Shown here: positions 31,821 to 34,700 of the stretch, in pieces
How the letters are laid out: each line of letters begins with the position of its first letter
Numbering within the stretch: the stretch's first letter is position 1
Source: Helicobacteraceae bacterium
Lineage (GTDB): Bacteria; Campylobacterota; Campylobacteria; Campylobacterales; Sulfurimonadaceae
NCBI GenBank assembly: GCA_027068615.1
Contig: JAMOQV010000073.1
Location: 1-34,700, forward strand
Length of the DNA: 34,700 bases
Direction: 5' to 3'
The notes under the pieces: generated by a model
The model's input: the letters and a program-made list of their open reading frames with translations, nothing else
Told to the model about the DNA's origin: nothing
Databases searched by the model: none
Made by a program: the position numbers and the translations under genes

Positions 31821-32650
31821 TGCAAGAGTACTACTATGAATTAGTAGTTAAAGTTTCATCTCATCATGAGTTATTTGCTGATTTTTTAGCAGATACTGTA
31901 CCTGTTGGTTTTGAAGAGGTAGATGATGGTTTTATCATCAGAAGTGAAGATGAACTCGATACTATTGCTTGGGCTCTTGAACAGTTTAATGAAGCTCTTC
32001 AAAAAGCTTTAAAAGAAAATATTGAATTAGAAACTAAACAAAGTAAATTAAAGAATGATGATTGGGTTAAATCTTATCAAGATAGTGTAAAACCACTTCA
32101 AATAGATAAGTTTTATATCCATCCAACATGGGATAAACCAAATCCAGATCTCTTAAATATTGCTATTGATCCAGCATTAGCATTTGGTACTGGACATCAT
32201 CCAACGACATCCTCTTCACTCCGTGCAATTAGTAAGTATGTTAAGAGTGGGGATGATGTTTTAGATGTTGGTTGTGGTAGTGGTATATTAGGTATAGGGG
32301 CTATGAAGCTCGGTGCTATCGTTGATGCCTGTGATACTGATCCTGTTTCTGTTGAAAATTCTATTCATAATGCAGAATTAAATGGTTTAAAATTTAACAG
32401 TATTTGGGAAGGTTCATGTACAAATATAGATAAAAAGTATAATATAGTGGTAGCAAATATTGTTGCTGATGTTTTAACATTTATATCTAAAGATTTGAAA
32501 AATGCTTTAAAAGATGATGGTATATTGATACTTTCTGGAATACTAGATAAGTATGAGAAAAAAGTTCTAAATTTTTATAAAGATTGTGACTTAATTCAAA
32601 GAATAGCCCAAGATGAATGGGTAACATTAATTTTAAAAAAAGCTGATTAA
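31820..32650 (+). CDS. prmA: Ribosomal protein L11 methyltransferase PrmA
   Basis: SAM-dependent methyltransferase that trimethylates ribosomal protein L11. The 276 aa contain the L11-binding N-terminal domain (1-60), the hinge, then AFGTGHHPTTS (121-131), the SAM motif DVLDVGCGSGILGIGA (146-161), and VVANIVADVL, the NIxA-type block of the family (about 213-222). Overlaps cheY by one base; ftsH follows after 8 nt. Confidence 0.93.
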   Translation: MQEYYYELVVKVSSHHELFADFLADTVPVGFEEVDDGFIIRSEDELDTIAWALEQFNEALQKALKENIELETKQSKLKNDDWVKSYQDSVKPLQIDKFYIHPTWDKPNPDLLNIAIDPALAFGTGHHPTTSSSLRAISKYVKSGDDVLDVGCGSGILGIGAMKLGAIVDACDTDPVSVENSIHNAELNGLKFNSIWEGSCTNIDKKYNIVVANIVADVLTFISKDLKNALKDDGILILSGILDKYEKKVLNFYKDCDLIQRIAQDEWVTLILKKAD

Positions 32651-32658
32651 GAGAGAAT

Positions 32659-34602
32659 ATGCAAAATCAAGATAATAACAATAATTTTTTCAACCAAAAT
32701 CCACTTATAACTTTTGCTATTTTTTCAGTTGTAGTAATTTTGCTTTTTAAAGTTTTAGTTGGTGAAGATAGCAATAATATTGTATCAAACACACAAATGA
32801 AACACACTCAAAAAGTAAGTTACTCTGAACTGAAACATTTAGTTGAAACAAAAAATGTTTCAAAGGTAGATATTGGTCAAAGTTATATAAGAGCAGTTTC
32901 TGCAGATGGTACAACTATCTATACAACTAGAATTGTAAGAGGTGATACTAAACTTATAGAAGAGTTAGATAAGCAAGGTATTGAGTATTCTGGTTTTAGT
33001 GAGACTAATTGGTTTACAGAGATGTTTGGCTGGATGCTTCCTTTTCTGATTATTATGTCACTTTGGATGTTTTTTGCAGGTAGGATGCAAAAAAGTATGG
33101 GAAGTGGTCTTTTAGGGGTGGGTAGTTCTAAAAAGATGGTAAGTTCAGAAAAACCAAAAACAAAGTTTGATGATGTTGCTGGTGTAGAAGAAGCAAAAGA
33201 GGAAGTTCAAGAGATAGTTGACTTTTTAAAATTCCCAGAGAGATATGTTGAGATTGGTGCTAAAATACCAAAAGGTGTACTTCTTGTTGGTAGTCCAGGT
33301 ACTGGTAAAACACTTTTAGCTAAAGCAGTTGCAGGGGAAGCTGATGTTCCATTTTACTCTGTAAGTGGTTCTAGTTTTATAGAGATGTTTGTTGGTGTTG
33401 GAGCTGCAAGAGTTAGAGACCTTTTTGAACAAGCTAAAAAAGATGCTCCTAGTATAATCTTTATAGATGAGATAGATGCTATAGGAAAAAGTCGTAATGC
33501 TGGTGCAAATATGGGTGGAAATGATGAAAGAGAACAAACTCTAAATCAACTTTTAGCAGAGATGGATGGATTTGGTACAGACACTCCAGTTATTATATTA
33601 GCAGCAACAAATAGACCTGAGATATTAGATAGTGCATTAATGAGACCTGGTCGTTTTGATAGACAGGTTTTAGTAGATAAGCCAGATTTTGAGGGTCGTA
33701 TAAAAATCTTAAAAGTTCATGTTAAAGATGTTAAAATCGATGATGATGTAGAGCTTGAAGAGGTCGCAAGACTAACAGCTGGATTAGCTGGTGCAGATTT
33801 AGCAAATGTTGTAAATGAAGCGGCACTTTTAGCTGGTAGAAAAAGTCAAAAAACTGTAAAACAAAAAGATCTATTTGAAGCTGTTGAGAGAGCTTTAGCT
33901 GGACTTGCTAAAAAATCTCGTAGAATAAACCCTAAAGAGAAAAAGATAGTTGCTTACCATGAAAGTGGTCATGCACTTTTAGCTGAGATAACAAAAGGTG
34001 CTAAAAAAGTTTCAAAAGTATCTATCGTTCCTCGTGGATTAGCAGCACTTGGATATACTCTAAATAAACCAGAAGAAGATAAGTTTATGATGCAGCAGCA
34101 CGAATTATGGGCAGAAGTTGATGTGCTTCTAGGTGGTCGTGCAGCTGAAGAGGTATTTATAAAAGAGATATCTACAGGTGCAGGAAATGACCTTGAACGT
34201 GCAACTGATATCATAAAATCAATGGTGCAAACTTATGGTATGAGTGATGTAGCTGGGCTTATGGTACTAGAAAAAAGCAGACAGTCATTTTTAGGTGGCG
34301 GTATGGGTAGTGCAAGAGAATATAGTGACAAGATAGCTCAAGATATGGATGAGTTTATTAAAAAATCACTTGATGAAAGATATAAGGCTGTTATCGCTTC
34401 TTTACAAGAGTATAACGGTGCTATTGAAGAAATGGTTAAACTTCTTTATAAGAAAGAAAATATCACAGGTAATGAAGTAAGAGATATCATTATGGAGTTT
34501 GAAAAAGCCAATGGTATGGAATCAAGAGTAGAAGACCATTCTCATGATATAGAAGAAGAGTTAAAAGCTGATGCTAAAATGTCAGATGAGACTAAAGAGT
34601 AA
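32659..34602 (+). CDS. ftsH: ATP-dependent zinc metalloprotease FtsH
   Basis: Hexameric membrane AAA+ protease that degrades misfolded membrane proteins and some regulators. Layout over 647 aa: membrane segment 1 (about 16-34), periplasmic domain, membrane segment 2 (about 122-140), AAA domain with Walker A GSPGTGKT (211-218), Walker B IIFIDEID (about 266-273), the second region of homology ending RPGRFDR, and an M41 protease domain with zinc motif HESGH (434-438) and the third ligand Asp in [11 protein letters not shown]. The C-terminus is an acidic tail. GAGAG precedes the start. Confidence 0.97.
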   Translation: MQNQDNNNNFFNQNPLITFAIFSVVVILLFKVLVGEDSNNIVSNTQMKHTQKVSYSELKHLVETKNVSKVDIGQSYIRAVSADGTTIYTTRIVRGDTKLIEELDKQGIEYSGFSETNWFTEMFGWMLPFLIIMSLWMFFAGRMQKSMGSGLLGVGSSKKMVSSEKPKTKFDDVAGVEEAKEEVQEIVDFLKFPERYVEIGAKIPKGVLLVGSPGTGKTLLAKAVAGEADVPFYSVSGSSFIEMFVGVGAARVRDLFEQAKKDAPSIIFIDEIDAIGKSRNAGANMGGNDEREQTLNQLLAEMDGFGTDTPVIILAATNRPEILDSALMRPGRFDRQVLVDKPDFEGRIKILKVHVKDVKIDDDVELEEVARLTAGLAGADLANVVNEAALLAGRKSQKTVKQKDLFEAVERALAGLAKKSRRINPKEKKIVAYHESGHALLAEITKGAKKVSKVSIVPRGLAALGYTLNKPEEDKFMMQQHELWAEVDVLLGGRAAEEVFIKEISTGAGNDLERATDIIKSMVQTYGMSDVAGLMVLEKSRQSFLGGGMGSAREYSDKIAQDMDEFIKKSLDERYKAVIASLQEYNGAIEEMVKLLYKKENITGNEVRDIIMEFEKANGMESRVEDHSHDIEEELKADAKMSDETKE

Positions 34603-34620
34603 GATATAAAATCTTACTCT
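34596..34620. terminator. Hairpin after ftsH
   Basis: AGAGTAAGAT (34596-34605) pairs with ATCTTACTCT (34611-34620) across 5 nt, starting in the last ftsH codons. No T-run follows. It sits between ftsH and the 3' end of the next gene on the other strand and may serve both. Confidence 0.45.
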
Positions 34621-34624
34621 AATC

Positions 34625-34700
34625 TTAGTTCTTAGAGTTATGTTCCTTTTCAAATAACAATTTTCCCAAGTTTATATCAAAGTTAAAGTATTCAGATTTA
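34625..34700 (-). CDS. 3' end of an unidentified gene, cut by the window edge
   Basis: On the minus strand an open frame enters from the right edge and runs for 24 codons to a TAA at 34625-34627, ending FDINLGKLLFEKEHNSKN. The composition is protein-like, and the stop sits just beyond the hairpin shared with ftsH, which suggests a genuine gene end. Too short to identify. Confidence 0.45.
   Translation of the reverse strand, partial: KSEYFNFDINLGKLLFEKEHNSKN

Noticed and set aside
1-34700. CRISPR arrays, tRNA or rRNA genes, toxin-antitoxin or restriction systems
   Set aside because: I looked for spaced direct repeats, cloverleaf and rRNA-like stretches and defence-type proteins on both strands and found none I can support by reading alone.

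Overview
The window looks like a low-GC chromosome segment from a member of the Campylobacterota (Epsilonproteobacteria). Sulfurimonas or a near relative is my best guess, but the genus is inferred only from gene content and sequence flavour. The case rests on lineage-restricted genes and gene orders: an HP0268-like small protein next to miaB and a DUF374 acyltransferase; the DnaA partner HobA followed by a short HolB; an epsilon-type CheZ followed by a U32 peptidase, purE and a DUF3972 protein; a PgbA-like protein beside glcD and a Csd3-like M23 peptidase; and cheY-prmA-ftsH. Coding density is high. I see no rRNA, tRNA, CRISPR array, prophage or intact insertion sequence.

Layout. 1-2.1 kb (-): an AsmA-like membrane-anchored protein with three internal repeats. 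2.2-4.95 kb (+): grpE and dnaK, without hrcA, and with a structured leader before dnaK. 5.0-10.6 kb (-): a tightly packed run of eight genes (HP0268-like, miaB, DUF374 acyltransferase, small membrane protein, tyrosine recombinase, then a PilM/PilN/PilO-like trio) ending in a terminator shared with dnaK. 10.7-12.7 kb: nusA (+) and a PHP-type histidinol phosphatase (-). 12.75-16.6 kb (+): cheZ, U32, purE, DUF3972, DUF89, with a sigma-54-type promoter ahead of the last pair. 16.65-19.2 kb: divergent genes for an exported Hsp20-like protein (-) and an exported DUF255/thioredoxin-fold protein (+). 19.2-23.7 kb: glcD and the PgbA-like gene (-), csd3-like M23 peptidase (+), hemW (-). 23.8-26.6 kb (+): rppH, lysC, hobA, holB. 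26.65-28.45 kb: small S4 protein, unknown protein, cspA, small unknown protein, then a gene-poor gap holding a transposase remnant. 28.46-34.6 kb (+): a two-TM unknown, a PDC-like multi-TM protein coupled to hisH, hisA, then cheY, prmA and ftsH. The 3' end of a further gene (-) enters at the right edge.

Functionally this is mostly housekeeping: heat shock and proteolysis (GrpE, DnaK, FtsH), tRNA modification (MiaB, probably U32), mRNA 5'-end processing (RppH), replication (HobA, HolB), histidine, lysine and purine synthesis, and chemotaxis (CheY, CheZ). I do not see a clear new defence or mobile system. The best leads are the reduced PilMNO-like trio with a strongly acidic insert in its PilM-like member, the sigma-54-type promoter before DUF3972-DUF89, the internal translation start in lysC, the paired exported Hsp20/DUF255 proteins, the PDC-like protein lacking an N-terminal membrane segment, and the hairpin-rich dnaK leader.
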